Assembly: GCA_016711805.1 (NCBI GenBank)
Contig: JADJSH010000001.1
Coordinates: 1 to 64,000, forward strand
DNA from: Bacteroidota bacterium
Lineage (GTDB): Bacteria; Bacteroidota; Bacteroidia; B-17B0; Aurantibacillaceae
Reading direction: 5' to 3'
Length of the DNA: 64,000 bases
Every line of letters starts with the position of its first letter. The first letter of the stretch is position 1. Shown one piece after another: positions 40,941 through 50,500 of this stretch. A model generated the notes under the pieces. The model was not told where the DNA came from. It ran no database searches and was given only the letters and a program-made list of their open reading frames with translations. Both the position numbers and the translations under genes were made by a program.

Positions 40941-41462
40941 ATGAATAATATAAAAACGATCGCTTTAATTTTAATACTGTTTACATCCATAACAATTAAG
41001 GCTCAAAAAACTAAAACTGCTGAGGATAAAGGTTTAACATGGTACACAGATATCATGAAAGCTAACGAAGTTTCAAAAACAACTAACAGACCCATTTTTG
41101 CTTTTTTTACTGGCAGTGATTGGTGCGGATGGTGCAAGAAATTGCAAGCGGATGTTTTTTCGAAATCTGAATTCATTGAATGGGCTAAAAAAAATGTGGT
41201 TCTTCTTGAATTAGATTTTCCGAGAGGAAAAACCTTGAGTCCAGAATTACAACAACAAAACAATAGTTTACAACAAACATTTCAAGTGCGAGGCTATCCT
41301 ACCATTTGGATATTTAATCTTAATAAAAGTACAGATGGTCAAAAGTTTGATATTGATAGCTTTGGTTCATTAGGTTATCCTCAAAATGCAACACCAGGAA
41401 AAGAACAAATTAAATTTTTGGAAGACGCAAAAAGTATTTTTGATAATAAAAAAACAAAATAG
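40941..41462 (+). CDS. Exported thioredoxin family protein
   Basis: A 173-residue protein with a signal peptide (IALILILFTSITIKAQ) and a thioredoxin fold: FAFFTGSDWCGWCKKLQADVF (Cys62 and Cys65), VVLLELDFPR and RGYPTIWIF with the conserved cis-Pro. The family includes periplasmic thiol reductases; substrate unknown. It ends just before the convergent RNase H gene. Confidence 0.87.
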   Translation: MNNIKTIALILILFTSITIKAQKTKTAEDKGLTWYTDIMKANEVSKTTNRPIFAFFTGSDWCGWCKKLQADVFSKSEFIEWAKKNVVLLELDFPRGKTLSPELQQQNNSLQQTFQVRGYPTIWIFNLNKSTDGQKFDIDSFGSLGYPQNATPGKEQIKFLEDAKSIFDNKKTK

Positions 41463-41466
41463 AATT

Positions 41467-41934
41467 CTATATATTCTTTACAGATTCTCTTACTAACTGG
41501 CGAGATAACTTATCTACTTCAATATTATAGTTTACAACATCTGTTGCTTTTTGATGCGCTTTAATCTTCACAAACTCCACGTTAATGATTGACACAAGGT
41601 GCAACAACTCTTTCACTAAATCTACATTACGAATATCATTCCCAGCTTTAGTAGTAAAATTGCTTATCGTAAACTTTGATTGACGACCTATTAATCCAAT
41701 CACGTACTGACTATCAGAAACAATTTTAATTTTAGTAATTATCGGAAAATGTTGTTGAATGTATTTAATAGCGTTAATTACTGCCAAAATTTCCATTCGA
41801 TTATGAGTAGTATCATTTTCTTTACCACTCAATACAATTTTTTGCTCATCTATTAATAAAACTGCCGCCCATGCGCCAACGCATTGTTGGGTATGACACG
41901 AACCATCTGTGTATATTTCTGCGTAAGTAGTCAA
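41467..41934 (-). CDS. Ribonuclease H I family
   Basis: A 155-residue RNase H fold with the catalytic set: YTDGSC (Asp9), NRMEILAVINAI (Glu near 48), VSDSQYVIGLI (Asp near 72) and VDKLSR near 140 (Asp). It degrades RNA in RNA:DNA hybrids. Several positions differ from E. coli RnhA, for example the basic handle region, so activity details may differ. Confidence 0.85.
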   Translation of the reverse strand: MTTYAEIYTDGSCHTQQCVGAWAAVLLIDEQKIVLSGKENDTTHNRMEILAVINAIKYIQQHFPIITKIKIVSDSQYVIGLIGRQSKFTISNFTTKAGNDIRNVDLVKELLHLVSIINVEFVKIKAHQKATDVVNYNIEVDKLSRQLVRESVKNI

Positions 41935-41981
41935 TTTATTTTCTACTAAACTAGTATTTTTATTTAGCTTTGAAAGCCTGA

Positions 41982-42686
41982 ATGAAATTAAAATTACACA
42001 TACCTATTATTTTTGTTAGCCTATTACTATTAACAAGCTGCAACGCTTATTATAATGCCTTTTATACCGATCCAACAAAATGTTTTAAAATAGCCTGTTC
42101 TAAAAAACCATACGATGTCATAATCGTTCCTGGTTTCCCGCATGATTCAGGGACCGTTAACGGCATATTAAATGAACGTATTAAATGGGCGAATTATCTA
42201 TACAAAAACGGTTTTGCAAAAAACATTATATTTTCCGGCTCTGCTGTTCATACACCATACATTGAAGCTAAAATAATGCGGTTATTAGCTTTGCAATCAG
42301 GAATAAAAGATGAGAATATCTTTATAGAAACTAAAGCTGAACATACTACTGAAAATTTATATTATTCGTGTGTATTGGCTGATGAACTAGGTTTTAAAAC
42401 TATGGGGTTTGCTACAGAACCTGCACAATCAAGCTTTATGAAACCCTTTAGAAGAAAATTTAAATTAAAATTAGATTTTGTTCCTGTAGTTACGGATAGT
42501 ATAAACTCGATTCCATTAAAACCTATTGATGAACGTTCAGCCTTTGTTTCTAATTTCATACCTTTAAAAAAACGCGAGAGCGCATTGAAAAGTTTATTGG
42601 GGACTAAAGGTCAGCGTGTAAAAAAAGAAATACGTAAAGCAAAAAAATTACGACGTAAATCAACACATGATTATGATAACAAATGA
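41982..42686 (+). CDS. YdcF/SanA-like DUF218 lipoprotein
   Basis: A 234-residue DUF218-type protein with a lipobox (LLTSC near residue 19). Family motifs: VIIVPGFPHDSGTVNG, ERIKWANYLYKNGFAKNIIFSGSAVHTPYIEAKIMRLLAL and KAEHTTENLYYSCVLADELG. The family is linked to envelope sugar-phosphate or peptidoglycan processes but the reaction is uncertain. Its end overlaps the DUF1415 gene start by 20 bases. Confidence 0.82.
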   Translation: MKLKLHIPIIFVSLLLLTSCNAYYNAFYTDPTKCFKIACSKKPYDVIIVPGFPHDSGTVNGILNERIKWANYLYKNGFAKNIIFSGSAVHTPYIEAKIMRLLALQSGIKDENIFIETKAEHTTENLYYSCVLADELGFKTMGFATEPAQSSFMKPFRRKFKLKLDFVPVVTDSINSIPLKPIDERSAFVSNFIPLKKRESALKSLLGTKGQRVKKEIRKAKKLRRKSTHDYDNK

Positions 42687-43215
42687 AAAAGTAATACAGC
42701 AAACCAATAATTGGATTAAATCGGTAGTCATCGATTGCAATTTTTGCCCCTTTGCTGCAAAAGCTCTGTTTAATAAAAGTATACGCTATGTTGTGAAATC
42801 AAACGTGAACATTAATGAAAGTTTGGAAGCTTTAAAAACTGAGTTAGAAGAATTAGAAAACAAAACCGACATTGAAACAAGTTTCATTATTTTTGAAAAT
42901 GACTTTAAAGATTTTGATGATTATTTAGATTTGGTAAAAAAAGCTGAACGCCTATTAACTAAAGAAGATTATGATGGCATTTATCAAATAGCAAGTTTTC
43001 ATCCAGATTATTGCTTTGATGGCGCTGAAGAAGAAGATGCCGCCAATTATACTAACCGTTCCATCTATCCAATGCTACATATTTTAAGAGAAGAAAGTTT
43101 ATCAAAAGCCTTAAGTCTATTTCCAAACCCAGAAGAAATTCCGCATAAAAACATTGATTTTGCTAGACAAAAAGGCTTACAATACATGCAACTACTTAGG
43201 GCTGCTTGTTTGTAA
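42667..43215 (+). CDS. DUF1415 domain protein
   Basis: A 182-residue DUF1415 protein: TNNWIKSVVIDCNFCPFAAKALFNKSIRYVV, SFHPDYCFDGAEEEDAANYTNRSIYPMLHILREESLSKAL, and RQKGLQYMQLLRAA. Its function is unknown. The start is the ATG at 42667 or the second at 42673; both overlap the preceding gene. Confidence 0.85.
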   Translation: MIMITNEKVIQQTNNWIKSVVIDCNFCPFAAKALFNKSIRYVVKSNVNINESLEALKTELEELENKTDIETSFIIFENDFKDFDDYLDLVKKAERLLTKEDYDGIYQIASFHPDYCFDGAEEEDAANYTNRSIYPMLHILREESLSKALSLFPNPEEIPHKNIDFARQKGLQYMQLLRAACL

Positions 43216-43261
43216 AACATATTGTTGATTTAATTAACTAGCTTTTGTATCTTTACAAGTG

Positions 43262-44725
43262 ATGCGTATTTTAAAATTCAAAAAAACATTTAGTATAATT
43301 GGTCTTTTTGCAACCATCATTCTATTATTTGCTTGCACAAAAGATTCTGCTCCACCAACTTTTGGTGATTACCCTACAGAGATTGGAAAAATATTTACTT
43401 ATAAATGCGCCACCTCTGGTTGCCATAATACCGCGAGTTACAAAGGTGCTGCTGATTTGGATTTGTCATCTTTGGCAACATTATTTAAAGGATCCAATAA
43501 TGGTTCTCCTGTGATACCATTTCGTAGCGATTTTTCATCGTTATGTTATTTTATAAATACCTATAGCGACCTTGGCCCAGCAAATTCTCCAACAATGCCA
43601 TTATACAATAATGCTTTAAGCAGAGACGAAGTGAAAACGATTAAAGACTGGATTGACAGTGGAGCTCCCGATATTAATGGAAATATCATGTGGAGTGATA
43701 ATCCAAACAGAAAAAAATATTACGTTTTAAACCAAGGATGTGATGTGGTAACTGTTTTTGACGCTGCTACTCAGTTACCGATACGATATATTACAGTCGG
43801 TAATATCCCTAATTTTCCTGAAAGCCCTCACATGGTCAAAGTTTCTCCAGATGGACAATATTGGTATGTTGTGTTTGTAGCAAATAATATTTTGCAAAAA
43901 TACAGAACTAGTGATGATAGCTTTGTAGGTCAAATAACGTTAGGGGTTTCTTTGGATTGGAATACCATAACTATAAGTAATGATGGCACAAAAGGATACT
44001 GTATGGCTTGGCCAAATGGCTCTGTAGCAGTTGTTAACCTTCATCAAATGAGTGTACTACATTACTATAACAACGCGTTTCCAAACGGGCATGGTACAGC
44101 ATTAAATGCAACAAACGACACGTTATACGTTACTGCTCAATTTGGGAATTTTATTTACAAAACCGATACAAGTGTGGGAAATCCTCCTTTAACCGTTATA
44201 GTTGACGTACCAGGAACCCTTCAAAATTTAACCCCAAATACTTTAGATCCACATGAAATTACATTTTCACCAGATGGTTCAAAATATTTTGTAACATGTC
44301 AGGCTTCCAATCAAGTAAGAGTGATGCGAACAGCAGGCGATAGTTTATTACAGATTATTAATACAGGACAATATCCTTTAGAATTCGCTAAAAGTGTTTC
44401 AAAAAATAAATTGTATGTTACTTGTCAAAATGAACCTGGATTAAATTCAAATTCAAAAGGATGTATAAATGTGATTGATATGACGACGTATCAATCTACT
44501 AAATACATTGTTGGGTATGAACCTCATGGAATAGCATTAGATGAGACAAATGGATTTGTTATTGTAGCAAGCAGAAATACGGGAGTGACAGGGCCAGTTC
44601 CTCATCATTCTGGGGTTTGTGGCAGAAATGGTTTTGTAAACTATTTTAACATTAACACCATGCAACTCTTATCTAAAAAAACAGAAGTTGCATCCGATCC
44701 TTATTCCGTTACCTTTAGACCTTAA
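43262..44725 (+). CDS. Lipoprotein with cytochrome c-like and YncE-like beta-propeller domains
   Basis: About 487 residues with a lipobox (LLFAC). Near residue 48 a heme-type KCATSGCHN motif (C-x4-CH) occurs within a cytochrome c-like region, followed by a YncE-like beta-propeller with repeats such as YVLNQGCDVVTVFDAATQLPIRYITVGNI and FSPDGSKYFVTCQASNQVRVM. It is probably an extracytoplasmic electron-transfer or binding protein; the spacing of five residues instead of two between the cysteines makes heme attachment uncertain. I prefer ATG 43262 over GTG 43259. Its stop overlaps the ATG of the DCC1 gene (TAATG). Confidence 0.82.
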   Translation: MRILKFKKTFSIIGLFATIILLFACTKDSAPPTFGDYPTEIGKIFTYKCATSGCHNTASYKGAADLDLSSLATLFKGSNNGSPVIPFRSDFSSLCYFINTYSDLGPANSPTMPLYNNALSRDEVKTIKDWIDSGAPDINGNIMWSDNPNRKKYYVLNQGCDVVTVFDAATQLPIRYITVGNIPNFPESPHMVKVSPDGQYWYVVFVANNILQKYRTSDDSFVGQITLGVSLDWNTITISNDGTKGYCMAWPNGSVAVVNLHQMSVLHYYNNAFPNGHGTALNATNDTLYVTAQFGNFIYKTDTSVGNPPLTVIVDVPGTLQNLTPNTLDPHEITFSPDGSKYFVTCQASNQVRVMRTAGDSLLQIINTGQYPLEFAKSVSKNKLYVTCQNEPGLNSNSKGCINVIDMTTYQSTKYIVGYEPHGIALDETNGFVIVASRNTGVTGPVPHHSGVCGRNGFVNYFNINTMQLLSKKTEVASDPYSVTFRP

Positions 44726-45135
44726 TGAATAATATTTTAAGAAATAAGACGATTTTGTTATTTGACGGGTATTGTAATCTATGTCATTCATCTGTTCAAT
44801 TTGTAATGAAACACGAAAAAAAACAAGAATTGTACTTTACCTCTCTTCAATCAAATGTTGGAATAGAAATTTTAAATTACTATAAAATTGATGCAAGTAA
44901 AATCGACAGCCTTGTTTTAATTGAAAAAAACAAAGCCTATATAAAATCTACCGCTGCATTAAGGTTAGGTAAATATTTAAAAGGAATTTACGCTTTAGGT
45001 TATATGTTCATCATCGTGCCGCCATTTATTAGAAATTGGGTATATGATTTTATTGCCAAAAACCGTTATAAATGGTATGGAAAACAAGATAGTTGCATTA
45101 TACCTGACGAAAATTTAGCTAAACGCTTCTTATAA
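44725..45135 (+). CDS. DCC1-like thiol-disulfide oxidoreductase family protein (DUF393)
   Basis: A 136-residue protein with the family signature FDGYCNLCHSSVQFVMKHEKKQELYFTSLQS (Cys17 and Cys20), and the tail RYKWYGKQDSCIIP. The family is thioredoxin-like. It overlaps the lipoprotein gene by one base, suggesting coupling. Confidence 0.87.
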   Translation: MNNILRNKTILLFDGYCNLCHSSVQFVMKHEKKQELYFTSLQSNVGIEILNYYKIDASKIDSLVLIEKNKAYIKSTAALRLGKYLKGIYALGYMFIIVPPFIRNWVYDFIAKNRYKWYGKQDSCIIPDENLAKRFL

Positions 45136-45163
45136 AACTTCATTAAATAGTACATTTGTAATT

Positions 45164-45880
45164 ATGACAAAACTTTCGGTTAACATAAATAAAATTGCAA
45201 CTATTCGAAACTCGCGTGGTGGCAATACTCCTAATTTACTACAAGTAGCAATAGACGCTGAACGTTTTGGTGCACAAGGAATTACAGTACATCCTCGTCC
45301 CGACGAAAGACATATTCGCTACCAAGACGTTTACGATTTAAAACCTTTACTAAAAACAGAGTTTAACATTGAAGGCAATCCGAAAATTCAAAAATTTGTG
45401 GATTTAGTTCTAGACGTCAAACCCGAACAAGTAACCTTAGTACCTGATGGAGATAATCAACTCACGTCAGATCATGGCTGGGATACCATTGCGAATAAAG
45501 AATATTTAACAGATATGATTTCTAAGTTTAAAAGTGCGGGCATTCGTACTTCTATTTTTGTTGATCCAGATTTAAAAATGATTGAAGGGGCTAAAGCAAC
45601 GGGTGCCGATAGAATTGAACTATATACTGAAGAATATGCTCGTTTATACTCAACAAAAAAAGAAACAGTTATCAAACCTTTTAAAGAGGCATCAATTCTT
45701 GCTAATAAATTAGGTCTAGGCGTAAATGCTGGGCACGATTTAAGTTTAGAAAACTTAGCCTATTTTAAAGCCAATACCGAAAACTTATTAGAAGTATCTA
45801 TAGGACATGCTTTAATAAGCGATTCACTGTATTTTGGGTTAGAAAATACAATTCAGTTGTATTTAAGACAGTTGAAGTAG
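45164..45880 (+). CDS. pdxJ: Pyridoxine 5'-phosphate synthase
   Basis: A 238-residue PdxJ barrel: LSVNINKIATIRNSRGGNTPNLLQVAIDAERFGAQGITVHPRPDERHIRYQDV, EGNPKIQKFVDLVLDVKPEQVTLVPD, and ADRIELYTEEYA and NAGHDLSLENLAYF. It condenses 1-deoxyxylulose 5-phosphate with aminoacetone phosphate in vitamin B6 synthesis. Confidence 0.96.
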   Translation: MTKLSVNINKIATIRNSRGGNTPNLLQVAIDAERFGAQGITVHPRPDERHIRYQDVYDLKPLLKTEFNIEGNPKIQKFVDLVLDVKPEQVTLVPDGDNQLTSDHGWDTIANKEYLTDMISKFKSAGIRTSIFVDPDLKMIEGAKATGADRIELYTEEYARLYSTKKETVIKPFKEASILANKLGLGVNAGHDLSLENLAYFKANTENLLEVSIGHALISDSLYFGLENTIQLYLRQLK

Positions 45881-45898
45881 AAATAATTATAAATAAAC

Positions 45899-46585
45899 AT
45901 GTCTATTAAAGTATTAATCATAGAAGATGAGCTAGCTCTTCAACAAACTTTAAAATTAAATTTAGAGTTAGAAAAATATCAGGTTGACACTTGTAGTTCC
46001 GGTGGTGATGCTATTTCAACTATAAAAAATTTCAACCCTGATTTAATTCTGCTAGATATTATGCTTCCAGTTATTGGGGGCATTGAAATTTATAAGCAAT
46101 TAAAAGATTTAAAAATTAATACCCCTGTTATTTTTTTAACTGCTAAAAATAATGTGCAAGATAAAATTGAAGGTTTAAAATTAGGAGCTGATGATTATAT
46201 CACTAAACCTTTTGATTTAGAAGAATTATTATTAAGAATTCAGAATGTTTTAAAACATAATTATCCTAAGAAAAATGAAACCAGCATTTTTAAATTTGAA
46301 AATGGTGAGATTAATTTTTCAACCTTTCAAGTAATTACTAAAGAAGGTAAAATTGAAGACATCTCCAAAAGAGAAATGGCTTTACTAAAACTTTTGACTG
46401 ACAACATTAATAATGTAGTTTCTAGGGACGAAATTTTAGATAAACTATGGGCAAAAGATGAAGTATCATCATCCAGAACAATTGATAATTACATCTTAAA
46501 CTTTAGAAAATTATTTGAAAAAAATCCAAAAGAACCTATTCATTTTTTATCCATTAGAGGTGTAGGGTATAAATTTTGTGTTTAA
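45899..46585 (+). CDS. OmpR/PhoB family response regulator (orphan)
   Basis: A 228-residue regulator: receiver domain with IIEDE, phospho-acceptor Asp53 in LILLDIMLPVIGG, Lys in YITKPFDLEELLLRI, then a winged helix DNA-binding domain (KREMALLKLLTDNINNVVSRDEILDKLWAKDEVSSSRTIDNYILNFRKLFE). No histidine kinase gene is adjacent, so its partner is elsewhere. It ends convergently with a 4-base overlap of the DUF1653 gene. Confidence 0.93.
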   Translation: MSIKVLIIEDELALQQTLKLNLELEKYQVDTCSSGGDAISTIKNFNPDLILLDIMLPVIGGIEIYKQLKDLKINTPVIFLTAKNNVQDKIEGLKLGADDYITKPFDLEELLLRIQNVLKHNYPKKNETSIFKFENGEINFSTFQVITKEGKIEDISKREMALLKLLTDNINNVVSRDEILDKLWAKDEVSSSRTIDNYILNFRKLFEKNPKEPIHFLSIRGVGYKFCV

Positions 46586-46788
46586 ATCTTCTCAAAGCGC
46601 TTCCTCTCTACCCCATCAATTACAATGGTTTCTAAAAACATAGCTAGCGGTCGCACCCATATATTCTCACCTTCTTCTTGATAGGTAGCTTTATAAACCA
46701 CCAATTCTTCTAGTGTTTCACTGTGGCGAGCAATGCCAATCACTTCGTATAAATTACCTTTATAATGTTTATATAATCCTAGTTCCAT
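46582..46788 (-). CDS. DUF1653 domain small protein
   Basis: A 68-residue protein: LGLYKHYKGNLYEVIGIARHSETLEELVVYKATYQEEGENIWVRPLAMFLETI is the DUF1653 pattern. I start it at ATG 46788, one base after the upstream stop; a start at 46812 would overlap that gene. Function unknown. Confidence 0.85.
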   Translation of the reverse strand: MELGLYKHYKGNLYEVIGIARHSETLEELVVYKATYQEEGENIWVRPLAMFLETIVIDGVERKRFEKI

Positions 46789-46789
46789 A

Positions 46790-47218
46790 CTAACTTGTGT
46801 GGTCCGCCACAATAACCCATTGCCCGTTTATTTTTTTCCAGAGTAATGTAAAATATCCACCAGCAGGTTTTTCTTTAGTAAGATCCCACTGCCCTATTAC
46901 ATAAATACTAGTTTCAGATAATTGAGTTGCTTCTTTAATTGTAAATGTTAAAATCCCCATGGCTTCCTTTGTAGGATATCCTTTCACATAATTATCATAC
47001 GTTTTTTGCCAACCATAAGTAATCCCCTTACTACCAATAAATTTTAAACTATCACTTTTCCAATAATATTTCATAAATCCGGCAATATCAGCTTCATTCC
47101 AAGCCAATTCCTGAGTTTTCATATTCTTTACCACCGTATTTACCTCAGCCTGTTTAACCTGAGAAAATAAAATAGAGGAATTAACTACAAACAAAAAACA
47201 AATAATTCGATACTTCAT
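46790..47218 (-). CDS. Exported DUF4440/NTF2-like protein
   Basis: A 142-residue exported protein with a signal peptide (IICFLFVVNSSILFSQ) and an NTF2-like fold typical of DUF4440: ELAWNEADIAGFMKYYWKSDSLKFIGSKGITYGWQKTYDNYVKGYP and WDLTKEKPAGGYFTLLWKKINGQWVIVADHTS. Binding or catalytic role unknown. The DUF1653 gene follows immediately. Confidence 0.85.
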   Translation of the reverse strand: MKYRIICFLFVVNSSILFSQVKQAEVNTVVKNMKTQELAWNEADIAGFMKYYWKSDSLKFIGSKGITYGWQKTYDNYVKGYPTKEAMGILTFTIKEATQLSETSIYVIGQWDLTKEKPAGGYFTLLWKKINGQWVIVADHTS

Positions 47219-47279
47219 AAGGATAGTAAAAGCTGTTAATAATTTTGATTAATTAATACAATAATAAGTAAAAATATAG

Positions 47280-47287
47280 TAAATTTG
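47280..47287 (+). promoter_or_regulatory. -7 box of the metH transcript
   Basis: TAAATTTG matches TAnnTTTG exactly. Transcription would begin near 47294, about 12 bases before the riboswitch aptamer. Confidence 0.5.
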
Positions 47288-47305
47288 CTACTCGTTCTTT
47301 AACAC

Positions 47306-47478
47306 ACTTATTAAGAAAAGCAGAGGGAAACGCCCAATGAAGCTTTACCAACCCTTAAAAGTGTTTATTGTTTAATTGTTATATGTTTACTGCAGCAACT
47401 TTAAACATATAAACAACAAAACTTAAAACATTTGTAAAGAAGGTGGGAATTCGTCACGCATTTGCGTGAAAAATAAGT
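47306..47478 (+). promoter_or_regulatory. SAM-I-like riboswitch aptamer upstream of metH
   Basis: The leader has the SAM-I order. P1 ACTTATT pairs with AATAAGT (47306-47312 with 47472-47478). Next come TTAAGA, GCAGAGGG, CGCCC-AATGAAG, ACCAACCC (P2), a long P3 arm (TTATATGTTTA with TAAACATATAA), AAGGTGGGAATTCGTC, and P4 TCACGC with GCGTGA. Conserved GAGGG and CCAATGAAGC are present. It probably binds S-adenosylmethionine and switches metH off when SAM is high. The class could also be a close clan member. Confidence 0.85.
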
Positions 47479-47520
47479 CGGAATACATTAGTAAAAAAAA
47501 TAAAATATTATAAAACACTA

Positions 47521-47556
47521 ATCCCTTCTGACTATAAAACAGAAGGGATTTTTTAT
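47521..47556 (+). terminator. Terminator of the SAM riboswitch expression platform
   Basis: ATCCCTTCTG, loop ACTATAAAA and CAGAAGGGAT form a perfect ten-pair stem followed by TTTTTATT, 13 bases before the metH ATG. It would be formed when SAM binds the aptamer. Confidence 0.85.
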
Positions 47557-47568
47557 TGCATAAATTAT

Positions 47569-50500
47569 ATGAATACAATACAACAAGAATTAGAAAAAAG
47601 AGTATTAGTAATTGATGGTGCCATGGGCTCTATGATTCAACAATACAAACTAGAGGAAAAAGATTTTAGAGGAAAACGATTTGCAGATTGGCCAAAAGAT
47701 TTACAAGGTAATAACGACTTGTTGTCTATTACCCAACCACAAATCATTAAAACCATTCATAAAGAATATTTAAAAGCTGGCGCTGATATTATTGAAACAA
47801 ATACCTTCAGTGCTACAACTATTGCTATGGCTGATTACGACATGCAAAGTTTAGCTTATGAATTAAATTATGAATCTGCTAAAGTAGCAAAGGAAGCCAT
47901 TAAAGAATTTTACGCTGAATTCCCTGAATTTGCTGGCATACCAAAATTTGTAGCTGGTGCCTTAGGGCCAACTAACCGAACTTTATCATTATCACCAAAC
48001 GTTAACGATCCTGGTTTTAGAGCTATTACCTTTGATGAATTAGTTACCGCCTATACCGAGCAAGTAAAAGGTTTAATTGATGGTGGCGCTGATTTATTAT
48101 TAGTTGAAACAATTTTTGATACGCTAAACGCTAAGGCTGCATTATACGCTATTCAGAATTACTGTCAATCCATTGATAGAAAAATGCCAGTGATGGTTTC
48201 CGGAACTATTACTGATGCAAGCGGAAGAACTTTATCTGGACAAACAACAGAAGCATTTTTAAATTCAGTGTCTCATGTAGATTTATTAAGCGTTGGTTTA
48301 AATTGTGCCCTAGGTGCTAAAGATATGCGCCCGTATTTAGAAGAGCTTTCTAATAAAGCCCCTTTTTACGTAAGTGCTTATCCAAACGCTGGGTTACCAA
48401 ATCAGTTTGGAGAGTACGATCAAGATGCTCACGAAATGGGACATCAAATAGAAGATTTTTTAAAAGCAGGATTTTTAAATATAGTTGGTGGTTGCTGTGG
48501 TACAACACCTTCACACATTAAACGTATTGCCGAACTAGCAAAAGAATCAGCTCCTCGTAAAAAACCTGTTGCTGATCATTTAATGCACTTAAGCGGATTA
48601 GAACCTTTTACACTAACACCAGAAAGTAATTTCATGAATGTGGGTGAACGTACAAACGTTACTGGTTCTAAAAAATTCTTACGCTTAATTAAAGAAGGAA
48701 ATTTTGAAGAAGCTTTATCTATTGCCCGCGAACAAGTGGAAGGCGGCGCACAAGTCATTGATGTAAACATGGATGAAGGCATGTTAGATAGCGAACAAGC
48801 CATGACAACTTTCTTAAATTTAATTGCATCAGAACCAGATATTTCACGTGTTCCTATTATGATTGACTCTAGTAAATGGAGCGTTATTGAAGCGGGATTA
48901 AAATGTGTGCAAGGAAAAGCAATTGTAAACTCTATCTCATTAAAAGAAGGCGAAGAAAAATTTATTGAACAAGCTTTAAAAATAAAACAATATGGGGCAG
49001 CTGTTATTGTGATGGCTTTTGATGAAGTTGGACAAGCAGATACATTAGAGCGCAGAAAAGAAATTTGCAAACGTGCTTATGATGTGTTGGTTGATAAAGT
49101 TAAGTTTCCACCACAAGATATTATTTTCGACCCTAACATTTTTCCTGTAGCAACAGGAATGGAAGAACATCGATTAAACGCCTTAGACTTTTTCAATTCA
49201 ACCAAATGGATAAAAGAAAATCTTCCTTATGCCAAAGTTAGTGGTGGTGTAAGTAACGTTTCTTTCTCCTTCCGTGGTAACGACCATGTGCGTGAAGCTA
49301 TTCACGGTGCATTTTTATACCATGCTGTAAAAAACGGAATGGATATGGGAATTGTAAATCCTGCGCAATTACAAGTATATGATGATATTGATAAAACATT
49401 ATTAGAATTAGTAGAAGATGTTTTATTAAATAGAAGAGATGATGCGACAGAGCGCTTGGTTGACCATGCCGAATCCTTAAAAGGAATTACCAAAGAAAAA
49501 ACAGAAAAAGATGAAGCTTGGAGAAAAGGAACGGTTGAAGAGCGTTTAAGTCATGCATTAGTAAAAGGTATTGTTGAATATATTGATGCTGATACAGAAG
49601 AAGCTCGTTTAAAATTAGGCAGACCATTACACGTTATTGAAGGTCCGTTAATGGACGGAATGAATATTGTTGGCGATTTATTTGGACAAGGGAAAATGTT
49701 TTTACCTCAAGTAGTAAAGAGTGCGCGTGTTATGAAAAAAGCGGTAGCCTATCTTGAACCTTATTTATTGCAAGAAAAAGCGGACAATGCCAAAGCGGGT
49801 ATTGTTGGAGATGGCAGAACCAATGCAGGTAAAATTTTAATGGCAACTGTAAAAGGTGACGTTCACGATATTGGAAAAAATATTGTAGGAGTTGTATTAG
49901 CTTGCAACAACTACGAAATTATTGATATTGGTGTCATGGTAAGCTGTGATAAAATTTTGGAAGAAGCGAAAAAACACAACGTTGATATTATTGGCTTAAG
50001 TGGATTGATTACTCCTTCCTTAGATGAAATGGTTCACGTAGCCAAAGAAATGGAGCGTTTGAAATTTACAACACCTTTATTAATTGGCGGAGCAACTACG
50101 TCTAAAGTTCATACAGCTGTTAAGATTGCTCAAAATTATTCAGGACCTGTAGTACATGTAAACGATGCTAGTAAATCTGTTCCAGTAGCAAGTAGTTTGA
50201 TTTCTAATGAACTACGCGACGCTTTTATGGCGGATGTGAATAGTGACTATGCTCGTGTTCGCGAACAAAACAAAAATGCACAGTCGCAAAATAAATTTAT
50301 TTCGATCGCAGAAGCCCGTCAGAATAAATTCCCGATTGATTGGAACAAAACAGAAATTGTAAAACCAACTTTTATCGGAACCAAAATATTTGACAATTAT
50401 GATTTGAAGGAGATTGTTGAATATATTGACTGGACGCCATTTTTCATCTCTTGGGAAATGAAAGGATCATATCCGAAAATTTTAAAAGATCCAACTCGCG

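Noticed and set aside
48576..49070. 164-codon minus-strand frame inside metH
   Set aside because: It lies antisense to the pterin domain of metH, has a Ser/Ile/Phe-rich composition and no start context.
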